Below, piece by piece: positions 1-10,992 of a stretch of DNA of 64,000 bases; position 1 is the stretch's first letter; every line of letters begins with the position of its first letter. Below the pieces are notes generated by a model. That model was given only the letters and a program-made list of their open reading frames with translations, ran no database searches and was not told where the DNA came from. This DNA comes from Dioscorea cayenensis subsp. rotundata. Lineage: Eukaryota; Streptophyta; Magnoliopsida; Dioscoreales; Dioscoreaceae. A program made the translations under genes and the position numbers. Where the stretch lies: positions 19,710,305-19,774,304 of the forward strand of contig NC_052488.1 of NCBI RefSeq assembly GCF_009730915.1. Direction: 5' to 3'.

Positions 1-230
1 ACTGCTAAAGCTCCTTTTCCTCAAAAAATAAAAATAAAACAATTTAGTATTCATACCTAGTTTATTTTTAAAAATTATTGGAAAAAGCTTACCACAACAG
101 TAAGAGAAGATGCTAACACAAAAACATTAAAAAAAACATATATTACAATCAATCAACCAAAGTGACCTACAGTTCCTTGTTAAAGGGTTTATAGCATAAT
201 GACATTAACCCCGCTACATAAGACATTGGT

Positions 231-366
231 GTTGGAATTTAAGATTCTGAAGTTCAAGTCCCACAAATGTTGTGATGGCAACGAGTCCCTAATTATGAAT
301 GGGATTTAAGAGTCTCGAGTTCAAGTCCCATTAGAAGTAATGATGGTAATAGCTCTCCGTTTGTGG
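231..366. repeat. Two-copy tandem duplication, about 67 bp
   Basis: Two adjacent copies begin near 234 and 301. Each contains a run resembling ATTTAAGA, then GTTCAAGTCCCA, then GATGG. The GTTCAAGTCC core resembles a tRNA-type B box, so a decayed tRNA-derived SINE is possible, but no convincing A box is seen. Confidence 0.5.
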
Positions 367-532
367 GTGTTGGTTTTACAATCTAAACCCTATATTGTCT
401 GGAGGGTACACGGGCTGGACGATCAAATTCTCAGTCCATGCACATACTCCTGATTATGTATGTGTTTGCCACACTCGTTAAAAAAAAGTGTTGTACAGAG
501 GGTTGACTTGTGGTCACAAAAGGAGAACATAT

Positions 533-865
533 TTCATACTAAGATTTAACAAAAGAAGGAATACTATCAAGGAAAGATATAGAGAATGACTTAATGTGAA
601 GTGAATATTAGACTAGACCAAATCAACCCATTAAAGCTGATTTGAGCCCACAAATCAAGGAATCCAAATGACTAGATATTCAATTTGGCCAATATTCATA
701 CTAAGATTATATTGAACAAAAGAAGGAATACAATCTGGTAGATATATAGAGAATGACTTAATGTGAAGTGAACATTAGACTAGACCAAATCAAACCATTA
801 AGGCTGATTTGGGTCCACAAATCAAGGAATCCAAATGACTATATATTTATTTTGACCAATATTGG
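533..865. repeat. Two-copy tandem repeat, period about 163 bp
   Basis: The copies start at 533 and 696 with TCATACTAAGATT. Both contain AGAGAATGACTTAATGTGAA and end in a CCAATATT run. They differ by scattered substitutions and a few small indels, so the duplication is old but clearly recognisable. Short chance ORFs inside it are not supported as genes. Confidence 0.85.
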
Positions 866-2063
866 CATGCAATGGATTCCTTATTGGGTGATTCATGTGT
901 CTTTTTTTTTTTCGAACTTTTTGTGGATTCTTTTCTTTGTGCACCTATTATGATTTAAATGTTTTCTTCTACTTTTTTTTTTTTTTATGCCTTTATGGAA
1001 GAGGTGACAAGTGTGTATTAGTTGAAGTTAATTTGTGCATCTATACTTTGCTTGGATTCTAAGCTCTTGACTATTTCGTACCATTAAAAGAAGATGCAAT
1101 GTTTGATATTGGTTTATCCATTTGTATGCAAGAGCAATTTATACTATAATACTATCTATTAAACAAACTTATGTATTTTTTTTTTCTTGTTTGATTTCAT
1201 CAAGTTAAGTAAAACATCATAGTCAAATAATTAAGATATTTGTTTACCACTTGCTTCAATGGTGTGTCTACCCCATTCAATGGTGTGTCTACCCCGCACC
1301 CAAAAATACTTTATGAAAGGGTAAATCTCTCTTAGTGTGTTTTTGTATATATAAAAATTGAACTTAAAACCAGTTGTGTATGTGAGTTTTTTTTTTAATG
1401 AAATATGGATAAGTCATATTAGGAACATGCACATACATAGAATTAATACCTCATTAGACTTGTGTTATCACCCTGTGTGAGCTAAGGTTCAAACCCTCCT
1501 CTTTGGTAAAGACATGAATATCTTACACAGGGACTTGGTGCCAATAAACCAAGAGATCATTGTTGTAATCGAGTTTTTTTAAAAAATATATAAGAAAAAA
1601 ATTTAAAAAATATAAAATGAGAAAAAGATGGCATTGTATTTATCATAAACCCTTTTCTGGTTTCATGTTGAATCCAAACAAATGAAGAACTCAATAGAAA
1701 AATACAATAAATAATCATATTCATCTTTAACTATACCAAGACATAATCTTAATATCATTTATTCAGCAAATTGCAAGAGAAGAAGACATTCTGAAAATAC
1801 AAAACATCAGCAGAAAACAACAGCTATAATTTATCTCAACATTTTATTAAGTCATGTGAATGATTCAACCTCAAAACACAAGCTCCTTGACGTTAATTTT
1901 CAAAGAAAATTTCAATTTGTCTTCAAATTTCAACAGAAACTAGCAAGAAGAATTAAGAACATTAATACAATCTTCATTTTAATCTGCAGTGTTGTTCTCA
2001 AATCATACAACTTGCAAGTAATTCAGAAAGTAAAAAATTCCTCCAACGAAGAATCTGGTAAAA

Positions 2064-2962
2064 ATACTTGCAGATACATTCCAAGAAACATTACTCAGTG
2101 ATGATCTTTTTCTCTATTATTCTAAGGACTTAACAGGACCACTGAAAGTTGCACTTGTTCTTCAATACTTGTTTCCAATTCTCAAGTGGGAGAGAGAATA
2201 CAATTTTAGTAAATTCAGAGGAGATATCATTTCTGGATTGATGAGGACATTGCAAATTCAAAAATAACAAATTTGGATCTTTAGTATACATTATGTGAGT
2301 TTATTTCTGCTTATGTATAAATATATACATACATAAAAAGTTTGTTCCAGCATTGATTTATGCAGTAATACGGACCTTTGATCCTTTTAAAGATAAAAGA
2401 GACATATAAAGCTTGGATTTACTGCAACCTTCTTTGCTGGGAATACTCAGGCAGCACTTGGAATCTTCAGGTGAAGTTTAGTGCATGCATGCATGCATGC
2501 TTTGTTTCTGCTGTTTTTCTTCTCATTTTGATTTTCATGATTTGCCAATTCTAAGTAGATTGGTTTCCTGATTGACTTCCTATCTCATGCTGCTGTTGTT
2601 TAAATGATTAACACTTGGTTGCTTTAATTTCATTCATGTTGGCATTAATTCTTATAACTTCATGATTTTATTTGCAGCTGTGATTGACAATGCACAAGTG
2701 GACTTTATACTTTGGAAGAGCTAGCTGCACAATAACCTCAGAAAACAAAGTTTTCTTGTGAAACTTTAATAAATCACCCACAAAATTAAAGATTTAAATT
2801 ACTGAAGTTTCTTCTATTGTTGATGATTAATTTTTTCCCCCTGCAGCTAATTCTTGTGAATCTAGGGTCAATAGTGATGGAAAAGCTAAATAACTCAAAA
2901 TTCACAGAAATAATTGGGCAGGATAAGTTCTTCATGACTGTTAATGAAATTCAATCCAAATA
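2064..2962 (+). pseudogene. Sulfate transporter pseudogene (SULTR1-like, internally deleted)
   Basis: Fragments match the intact transporter at 10,993-13,790 in the same order. An exon 1 piece (about 2,064-2,253) aligns with the N-terminal SDD to KFKGDLIAG region. A broken exon 2 piece (about 2,338-2,471) keeps FVPALIYAV and FTATFFAG and ends in a splice donor. An exon 3 piece (about 2,562-2,606) reads [13 protein letters not shown] and then a stop. An exon 11 piece (2,678 on) follows a preserved acceptor. The last exon (2,847-2,962) keeps GQDKFFMTV and its own stop. Exons 4-10, which encode most membrane spans, are missing. The retained intron borders argue for duplication at DNA level rather than retroposition. 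It cannot encode a transporter. Confidence 0.85.
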
Positions 2963-3300
2963 ATAACCAAAGTTTTATTCTTTGGAACTATTTGAACATA
3001 AACAAATAGGAGTAAGAATGCAGTGCATTGCATTGCATTTATTGAGTTGGCATTGAAATTTATTAGACAAGATGGGACTTAATATTTTTAGCAATTTTTT
3101 TAGAACATATGGCTAGAACGAAATGAGCGTATTTTTAGTTTTACCTCACTCCTAGTTTCATTGGTCATGGTTAAAATTAATAACTTATATATCGAAACAA
3201 ATGAGGCTTGAGGAGTCGGCCATTGAAATTAAGCATAGCTTTTAGTTTCTAGTGTCCCATGATGTTGAGGAAAAGAAAAATTCTTGAGAAACAGCTTCAA

Positions 3301-3320
3301 TATATATATATATATATATT
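3301..3320. repeat. (TA)n microsatellite
   Basis: Uninterrupted TA dinucleotides just upstream of the foldback element. Similar TA tracts occur at about 9,928-9,950, 27,113-27,132, 29,401-29,420, 30,350-30,372, 32,836-32,868, 54,416-54,432 and 54,630-54,655. Confidence 0.9.
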
Positions 3321-3343
3321 AGACAACAAATTATCACTAATCA

Positions 3344-3740
3344 TGGGTAAATTTTTCATGTGGTCACTGTGTTATGGGTGATTTTCATTTTGGTCATTGT
3401 GTTTCAATTTTTATCTTTTTTGTTATTAGATATTGATTTGTTTTCAACAAGAGGTCACTTGAGGTTTTCTAGCCAATTTTAAATGACGTGGCAGCCAGAA
3501 ATGCCACATTGCTTTATTTTAATATTTTTTCTCGTCCCAGCTAAAAAGAGCACATCAGCCGGATGCTGACTCTGCTTAATTAATCCAGAAAATAAAGTAA
3601 GTGGCGTGACATTTTCGGCTGCCATGCCATTTAAAATTGGCCGGAAAACACCAAGTGATCTCCCGGTGAAAACAAATCAATATTTAATTACCAAAATGAA
3701 AATCAACCATAACACGGTGACCACATGAAAAATTTACCCC
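3344..3740. mobile_element. Long-TIR foldback MITE, about 397 bp
   Basis: The ends are near-perfect inverted repeats: GGGTAAATTTTTCATGTGG on the left and its complement CCACATGAAAAATTTACCC on the right. Complementarity continues inward almost to the centre (TTTCATTTTGG, GAGGTCACTTG, CCAATTTTAAATG, GTGGCA and their complements), so nearly the whole element can fold back. Flanks read ACTAATCAT on the left and ACTAATTAA on the right, compatible with a degraded 9-bp target duplication. That length would point to Mutator-type mobilisation, but this is inference. There is no internal coding capacity. Confidence 0.85.
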
Positions 3741-4306
3741 ACTAATTAATCATGGTGATTGACCTTGATCTTTATATATAGATTTATGGTATTATGTTGC
3801 ACATAGTTTAGCTGGCTAATTGTGGCTTTGTTATTGAAATTTATTGAATTTTCATTTAAGGAATTAAGGTAAATGTTTTGTTGGATTGGTTTTATGAATT
3901 CAAATGTATGTATAAAACATGATTGAATGAAGATAATCACCACTTCTACAGTATGAATATTTGATATTTCATTTCTGTCCAAGATGAAAATGTCCAATTT
4001 AAGATTTTTTTTATATTGAAAAGAATAAAAAATAGTTTAATGAGGTGTATCCTAAAATATCTTTAAAAATGATTTAATTTTTTAAATACTTCAGTGAAAC
4101 ATAGTTTTATTGTACGGATTTAAAAACATTATATTTTTCTCTTAGGTCTCTTTCTCTAGACCCATATTATTCATTAAAATCTATGTCTCGACATAGAAAA
4201 TGACATAAATAAAAAGGAGGTTATAGTTCCTATATTCTATAGATTATGAAATAATAAAATTAAATAGTAGAAAAAAAAACAAATAATTATAAAAATATAA
4301 ATTTAT

Positions 4307-4672
4307 TGTATAAAGAACCAGTAATTCATTTTCAATATAAATATATATGTAGATTTCTATGAATAGAAAATTAGTGGAGAAGAAAACATAAAGAGAAAAA
4401 GAAAAGAAATTGTACCGATCACCATCAATTACACCGAGCCTTCTTTACTTCTTATCTTTCTTCTTCACCCACACAAAATACATAAATGTAGGGGGGTATT
4501 TATAGGCTTATAAGAGTTGAATGAACGGTCAGGATTGATTCGATCTGACGGTTCAAAATACCCAAGTAGGTGAAATAGTAACAATACTGGCGGCTGCTAC
4601 AGAACCACATGGCGGCTGCTACAATAAGTTGACTGTTGTAGTAGACATCCATTATTTATAACATTCATAACA
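4307..4672 (-). repeat. 3' LTR of the Copia element
   Basis: Begins TGTATAAAGAACC and ends CATTCATAACA on the plus strand, giving the usual TG...CA ends. Most of it is closely repeated at 9,484-9,790. It contains AT-rich promoter-like sequence and is directly preceded, in element orientation, by the polypurine tract. Confidence 0.9.
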
Positions 4673-4682
4673 CTCCCCCTTG

Positions 4683-4885
4683 GATGTCTACGACTAAAGG
4701 ATATGCCTCGTTAAAACCTTGCTAGAAAAACCCCATGGGGATAAAAACCCAGACAAGGGAAAAGAGTACAATATCCTTTGTGTTTTGAGGGTCACTTCCT
4801 CATTAAAAACCTTGCCTCGGAAAAACCCATTGGGATAAAAACCGTGGCGAAGGGAAAAAGAGTACAATTTTCCCCTCAAATAAAT
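4683..4885 (-). repeat. Internal tandem duplication near the Copia polypurine tract
   Basis: Two copies of about 90-100 bp carry the series TTAAAACCTTG, AAAAACCC, GGGATAAAAACC, AAGGGAAAAAGAGTACAAT. They lie between the RNase H region and the polypurine tract. The copies differ at several bases. An apparent 61-aa frame through them is not convincing as a gene. Confidence 0.8.
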
Positions 4886-4889
4886 TACT

Positions 4890-5480
4890 TTAATTTATTT
4901 CGGGAGTACTTACATCCTTGAGTCTTCTCATCCCGATTTTATGTATAAGTCTTTGGTGAATGAACTTGGGAAGTGATTTTGTGAATAGATCTGCTTGTTT
5001 CTCATTAGATTGAATCTTTTGAACTTCTATAACGCCTTCTTTCTGGAGGTTATGAGTGTAGAAAAATTTTGGTGATATATGCTTCGTTCTATCACCTTTA
5101 ATATAACCTCCTTGTATCTGAGAAATATAAGCACTATTATCTTCATAAATTACTGTAGCATTTGTTTTAGTAGTTGGTAATTTGCATGATGACTGTATAT
5201 GACCAATCATAGATCACAACCATTGGCATTCTCGACTTGCTTCATGTAGAGCTATAATTTCAGCATGATTTGATGAAGTAGCTGTAAGAGTTTGTTTTGC
5301 AGAACGTCATAAGATAGCTGTACCATTATAAGAAAATACATATCCAGTCTGAGATCGCCCTTTGTGAGGATCAGACGAATACCCAGCATCAGCAAAGCCT
5401 GTGAGATTGGATGAAGATTCTTGTGGATAAAATAAGCCCATATATGTAGTTCCTCGTAAATAACGTAGCATATCTTTTAC
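4890..5480 (-). pseudogene. Copia RNase H domain remnant
   Basis: The minus-strand frame at 4,890-5,210 contains IYEDNSAYI, DRTKHISPKFFY and EKQADLFTKSL, the typical C-terminal RNase H block of plant Copia polyproteins. Plus-strand complement at about 5,220-5,480 continues the RNase H fold (the GYSSDPHKGR-type region) in shifted frames. Stops separate it from the reverse transcriptase frame. This is the 3' end of pol and is non-functional as it stands. Confidence 0.9.
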
Positions 5481-5486
5481 TCCTTT

Positions 5487-6281
5487 TCAGTGTATTCGTG
5501 TCGGTGTAGAGCTGTATCTTACTAGAAGATTTATTACAAAAGCTATATTTGGTATTGTATTATTTGCAAGGTATATTAATGCACCAATTGCACTTAGATA
5601 TGGAGTTTCTGGACCAAGAATGATCTCTCCTTCTCCGGGTGGACGAAATGGATCTTTCTGTATATCAAGTGTCCGGACAACCATTAGTGTACTCAGTGGA
5701 TAAGCATTCTCCATATTGAATTTCTTCAGCATCTTATTTGTATAGGTTAATTGATGCACAAATATTCACGAGGGTAAGTGCTTGATTTGTATACCAAGAC
5801 AAAATTTGGTCTTTCCCAAATCTTTCATTTTAAATTCCTTCCTCATATATGATGCTGCAATTGCAATTTCAGAAGGAGTGCCTACAAGATTTAAATCATC
5901 CACATATACTGCTATCACAACAAAACCGTCAATATAACTTTTAATAAACACACATGGACATATACTATCATTTTGGTACCCTTCTTTTATAAGATATTTA
6001 CTGAGACGGTTATACCACATCCGTCCAGATTATTTTAATCCATAGAGAGATCTCTGTAATTTAATAGAGTATAAATGATGATGACTTATAATGTTTGTTA
6101 TTATGTATCCTTCAGGGATTCTCATACATATGTCATTTTCAAGTAATCCATACATATATACTGTGACAACATCCATCAACTGCATATCTAATTTATTACT
6201 TGCTGCCATGGTAATTAAAAATCGAAAAGTAATTCCATCCATTACAGGAGAATATGTTTCTTCATAATCAATACCAGTCAT
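5487..6281 (-). pseudogene. Copia reverse transcriptase remnant
   Basis: Three minus-strand frames make up the domain. 6,030-6,281 has DYEETYSPV and a changed QLDV-type motif (MQLMDVVTVYMYG). 5,766-6,020 has the catalytic YVDD box in VYVDDLNLVG. 5,487-5,759 has the thumb region with GALIYLANNT. The catalytic aspartates survive, but stops lie between the three segments and no single polyprotein can be made. Confidence 0.92.
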
Positions 6282-7185
6282 TTGAGAAAAACCTTAAACA
6301 ACCAGTCTTGCTTTGTATCTCATAATTTCATTATTTTCATTTTCTTTTTCTCACAAACAACCATTTATAACTAATTGGTTTTATCTCTTTTGGTGTTGGC
6401 ACTATTGACCCAAACACCTCACGTTTTATAGGAAATTTAGCTCAGCCTGGATAGCTTATTTCCATTTTGGCAATCATTTCTTTGTCGACATTCTTCAATA
6501 GATCATGGCTCTAGATCATTATTAGTATTTATTTCTATATCTGTAGCCACATTGTAGATGAATATAGCATTTATTTCAATCTCATGCCGATTCATTCTTT
6601 GATCATCATCTACATAGCAAATTGAATTTTTAATATTTTTAGAAATATCATTTCCCATTAGTTCATTAATTTGTTCTGAGGGTTTCATAATTTTCTTTCC
6701 CTTTTTACATGAAAGATCCCTTTCTTTATTTTTTTTGCTTCCTTTTTCTAGGAGCTAAATCTTTAGCGCCAATTAGTCTTCCACATTTTTGTCGTGGTTT
6801 ATTTTCTATTTGATTTTCTTTCAATGGAGTCTTAGAAATCTCAATTCTTGTAGGAGCATTAGCAGCTGGTATATATGATTTGATTACCATTTTAGTATCA
6901 GTGAATGCATCAGATGTTTCATTTGCAATATTTTGTAATTTAATGATCTTTTAAACTTCAAGTTCATATTCATTGGTGCGAGGAACATATGTATGCAATC
7001 GTGATGCATTCCAATCAATTTATTTTGGCTTGTTTTGAGTAATCATTTCTCCCCCTAATGAAGGGAACATTGATTCATCAAAATGGCAATCTGCAAATCT
7101 TGTAGTAAATATATCTCCCGTTAATGGCTCTAAATATCGTATAATTGAAGGGAGAATCGTAACCAACATATATACCAAGTCTGCG

Positions 7186-7998
7186 TTATGGACCCATTTT
7201 TGTACGATTTGATGGTGCTATTGGCACATATATTGCACAACCAAATATTCTTATATGTGAAATATCAGGTTCTTTACCCATAACAAGTTGGTATGGTGAA
7301 TATGAATTACATGCAATGGATCGGATCTGTATTAAAGCTACAGCATGCAAAATAGTATGACCCCATGCACTTGTAGGCAGTTTCATCCTTAATAACATTG
7401 GACGAGCAATAATCTGGAGTCTTTTAATTAATGACTCTGCTAACCCATTTTAGATATATACATGAGCTACTGGATGCTCAACATGTATTCCAAGTGCTAT
7501 ACAAAAATCATAAAATGATTTTGATGAAAATTCACCAGTATTATCAAGACGAATTATCTTTATGGGATAATATGGAAATTGTGCTTTAAGCCTGATAATT
7601 TGTGCCAATAATCTTGCAAAGGCTACATTCCTTGTAAACAAAAGTGAAACATGGGACCATCTAGTCGATGCATCTATTAAAACTATAAAATATCTAAATG
7701 ATCCGCATGATGGATGTATTGGTCCACATATATCTCCTTGTATTCTTTCTAGAAATTTAGAAAATTCACCAGTCACCTTAGTTGTCGAAGGTCTAGTTAT
7801 TAGTTTTCCCATTGAGCATACTGAACATGCATATTCATTAATTGTTAGGATTTTATAATCTTTCAGTGGGTGTCCATCAGAACTAGTAACAATCTGGCGC
7901 AACATAATAGCATCTGGATGTCCAAGTCTTTCATACCATATTTTAAATATCTTTGGGTCATTAACCTTCCGGGTTAATATTGCATGTGATTCCATCAC
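7186..7998 (-). pseudogene. Copia integrase remnant
   Basis: The frame at 7,450-7,998 carries an HxxxH/CxxC-like zinc region (ERLGHPD, then ACSVCSMGK) and the start of the catalytic core with GDICGPI and a DNTGEFSSKSF block. The frame at 7,186-7,398 continues with the KLPTSAWGHTILHAV region. The core is interrupted by at least one stop near 7,450. This domain would insert element cDNA; here it is a relic. Confidence 0.9.
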
Positions 7999-8059
7999 TT
8001 TGATACGTGTAAAATATAATCCTGAAGATATACAGGAAAAGCTTTCGAGTCCACGTTTT

Positions 8060-8341
8060 TTGTATGAAATAATTCATGTAATATGAAGATATTCTTTTCT
8101 TTCTAGACTTAGGAGAATAGAGAGCATTTTTCATCCGCAAGGATGTCCCATTTGGCAACATCAATGTTGTTTCTCCAAAACCTTCAATCAGGTCTAATGA
8201 CCCTGCTATTGTGGCTATACATGTCTTTCTCATTGATAAAGATATAAAATATATTTTTCTTATCAAAACACTATGCATTGTTCCACAATCAATAATGCAT
8301 TCATAATCAGCCATATTTCTAACAAAACAGAAGAAAAACAT
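8060..8341 (-). pseudogene. Copia protease remnant
   Basis: The minus-strand reading contains YECIIDCGTMHSV, a mutated form of the aspartic protease DSGAT-type active site with Cys-Gly in place of Ser-Gly, followed by GFGETTLMLPNG-type sequence. The domain lies between gag and integrase, as expected for Copia. The active-site change and downstream frame breaks make it inactive. Confidence 0.75.
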
Positions 8342-8463
8342 AATTTTAATAACACATAATAGAAAGATATATTAAAATTTGTCTCAATATGCGTTGTCAG
8401 CAAAATTTGTCTCAATATCTTTACTTTTCTTATTTTTGAGTGATTCTTGGTAAAGATGGACAA

Positions 8464-9348
8464 AATGTTTAGGAGTCCTGTAAATTCTGGACCAATGACC
8501 TTCTAGGCCACATCAATAGCAGGTACCCCTCTTTGTCTCTGACCCCATATTGTGGCTTTGTTGCTTTTGTTGATGTACATCAATTTTGCTATCGTGTGGT
8601 CCGATATTATTTCTACTCTCATCACGACCACGTCGTCCTTAACCACCATAATATCCTCGTTCACCGTGGTTTTTAAAACCGGTACCGTGACCACGCCATC
8701 TTCTTTGTCCAAAATTAATTTCTGGCGATGGTGTTGATCCACATGGTCGAGATTGATGATTCTGCATCAACAGTTCATTGTTTTGCTCCGCCACAAGGAG
8801 ACAAGAAATTGATTCAGAAAATTTTGTGAAATTCTTTTCTCTATATTGTTGTTGTAATATAATATTTTGTACGTGAAATGTTGTAAATGTTGTAATATAA
8901 CATTTACAACATTTCACGCATGAAATATTGTAAATGTTTTCTCGAGCATCATACCTTCCGCCACTGTTTCTCCACAGAGACTTAGTACTGACACAATTAT
9001 AAATAGTTTGGAATTATATTCTTACACACTTTTAAAGTCTTGGAACCTGAGACTTAACCAATCATTACGTGCTTTGGGCAAGTAGACTATTATGAGATGT
9101 TCAAATCGTTCTTTCAAGGATAACCACAATTCCTATGGATCCTTAATGGTCAAATATTCATTCTTCAGGTGATGCCTTATAAATATTAAAGCTTTCGCCC
9201 TATTATCATTAGGCTCATCGTTATTAACCTCAATAGTTTTGCCCAGGTTCCTTGCTTTCAAATGGAGCTTGATATTTAGGCTCCATGATATATATTTGCT
9301 CTCAGAAATGTGAAGAGCCTCAAATTCTCCTTTTGCAATATTTGCCAT
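8464..9348 (-). pseudogene. Copia gag remnant with broken zinc knuckle
   Basis: The first frame (9,133-9,348) starts MANIAKGEFEALHI and runs into SWSLNIKLHLKARNLG, typical of Copia gag. Later gag is split between frames at 8,503-8,917. The CCHC knuckle near 8,480-8,530 is recognisable (CGLEGHWSR), but its second codon block contains a stop and the last cysteine is replaced. A 20-bp perfect hairpin lies inside the gene at 8,872-8,918. Confidence 0.8.
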
Positions 9349-9483
9349 TAAAGATCAATCTCTATAAAATATAATAGATGATTATAAGAAAGGAGAAAAA
9401 TACGAATACTTGAAATATAATTACATTAAAGTTAAATGGAAATGTAAAACAAGATTAAGAGCATATTTGCGCTGATAACGTAT

Positions 9484-9790
9484 TGTATAAGCAACAAGTA
9501 ATTCATCTTCAATATAAATATATATGTAGATTTCCATGAATAGAAAATAAGTAGAGAAGAAAACATAAAGAGAAAAGAAAAGAAATTGTACCGATCACCG
9601 TCAATTACACCTAGCCTTCTTTACTTACTTCTTATCTTTCTTCTTCACCCCCACAAAATACATAAATGTATGGGTATTTATAGGCTTACAAGAGTTGAAT
9701 GAACGGTCAGGATTGATTCGATTTGACGGTTCAAAATACCTTGGTAGGTGGAATAGTAACAATACTGAAGACTGCTACGGTACCACATGG
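9484..9790 (-). repeat. 5' LTR of the Copia element, truncated
   Basis: Begins TGTATAAGCAAC and parallels 4,307-4,615 closely. It stops at ACCACATGG, so the outer roughly 60 bp present in the other LTR are absent. A short imperfect duplication (ATGGTCTTAGGGA / ATGGTCTCAGGGA) lies at the break. No target duplication can be read because of the loss. Confidence 0.88.
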
Positions 9791-9916
9791 TCTTAGGGAA
9801 TATGGTCTCAGGGACATCAGGACAATTATACATGAGAGCTAGTTTTGAAAGATATAAGAAAAGAAAATTTTAATTTCAGGGACATTAAATATCAACCTTA
9901 TTCGCCATATATTTTT

Positions 9917-9951
<35 letters not shown>

Positions 9952-10992
9952 AGAAATGATAAATAAAAATAAATAAAAACAATTGTCATACATAACCTTT
10001 TCAAAAGTAAACTGCCAAGAAAATTCTTTTTATGCTATTATTATACAAATATCAACAAACGTTTGTTAACATAACTGCTTATATTGAATGGATAGAAAAT
10101 ATAAACATAAAAGGAAATTATTAAATATATATATACTAATTAAGTTAAATTCTGATTATTATTTTCTTTTACTCATTATTTACATAAATAAAAACTTCTG
10201 TTTTATTTTGTTGGTGGATACATTGGATGTAGACATTGTGAAAACTTTCCAAACCATCCATCATCAACCCTCTAACAATTGCTCAGATTCCAAATTACCA
10301 AAGACCATCCACTGTGGGAGATCTTGGAAGTAAGTCACTCCATTTTCCCTTCTTTTTATCCTTTTATTATTCATCATCTTTTGATCTTTTTGACTTTGTG
10401 TTTCTTTTTTACTTTATTGTTTTTACTTTTTATGTGGTAGAAGCTCATTGGAGCCAAAGATTCATAGTCAAAGTTGGTTGTTAGCATTATTCTTTCCCCA
10501 ATTTTATGTGATAATATTTGTATATACCTATGAAGAGAATATATATATATATAATAGAATCTAACATAAAAAGGAAATTCTAAAGAGTTCTTCTTAGACA
10601 GGATACCATGGATGTTGTAAGATGCATGAGAACCCATGAAAGTGCTTGCTTTGCAAAGCCATGACATGTTCAGTTGTTGCAGAGAAGTATCATGCATTTG
10701 CTGAACTGTTAGAAAGTCTTAAGTCAACACTGTTTAAAATTAATCATTACTAGCATGTGAACAAATTGACCATGAAGAATTCACAACTTGTTTCTTATTC
10801 TTGAATGTGGTCTGGATGTCATTTAGATTCATATTCTCTTTATGTCCTATATAATGAACCTTTTTGCATTAGTTTTCCCCACATTCTCATTCTTCACTTG
10901 CAGGTACTCTGCCTTCTAATGAACACTGTGATCATTCATTTATGAAAACTAATTGATTTTTTTTTTTTTTTAATTTAGTGTAGGATAGAACA
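9791..10992 (+). promoter_or_regulatory. Upstream region of the sulfate transporter
   Basis: AT-rich spacer with a (TA)n tract near 9,930. A TATA box (TATATAAT, 10,848-10,855) lies about 140 bases upstream of the ATG. CTTGCAG at about 10,900-10,907 followed by a pyrimidine-rich tract leaves room for a leader intron, but this is not resolved. No other gene is seen. Confidence 0.5.

Larger units (their letters stand above)
1..2063. other. AT-rich intergenic DNA, no gene seen
   Basis: Apart from the two tandem duplications, this holds a 20-bp duplication (CAATGGTGTGTCTACCCC repeated at about 1,258-1,294), poly-T runs, and a B-box-like GGTTCAAACCC at 1,486-1,496. No open frame looks coding. Confidence 0.6.
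4307..9790 (-). mobile_element. Ty1/Copia LTR retrotransposon, degenerate
   Basis: Read on the minus strand, the domain order is gag, protease, integrase, reverse transcriptase, RNase H, which defines Copia. Two directly repeated LTRs flank it (4,307-4,672 and 9,484-9,790). A polypurine tract, AAGGGGGAG in element orientation, abuts the 3' LTR at 4,673-4,681. Next to the 5' LTR the sequence contains TTATCAGCGC, loosely like an initiator-Met primer site. The polyprotein is cut into many short frames by stops and indels, so the copy is not autonomous. The LTRs differ by many substitutions and the 5' LTR lacks its outer end, so the insertion is old. Confidence 0.93.

Noticed and set aside
10374..10697. 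107-codon minus-strand ORF upstream of the sulfate transporter
   Set aside because: No family features; AT-rich promoter sequence.
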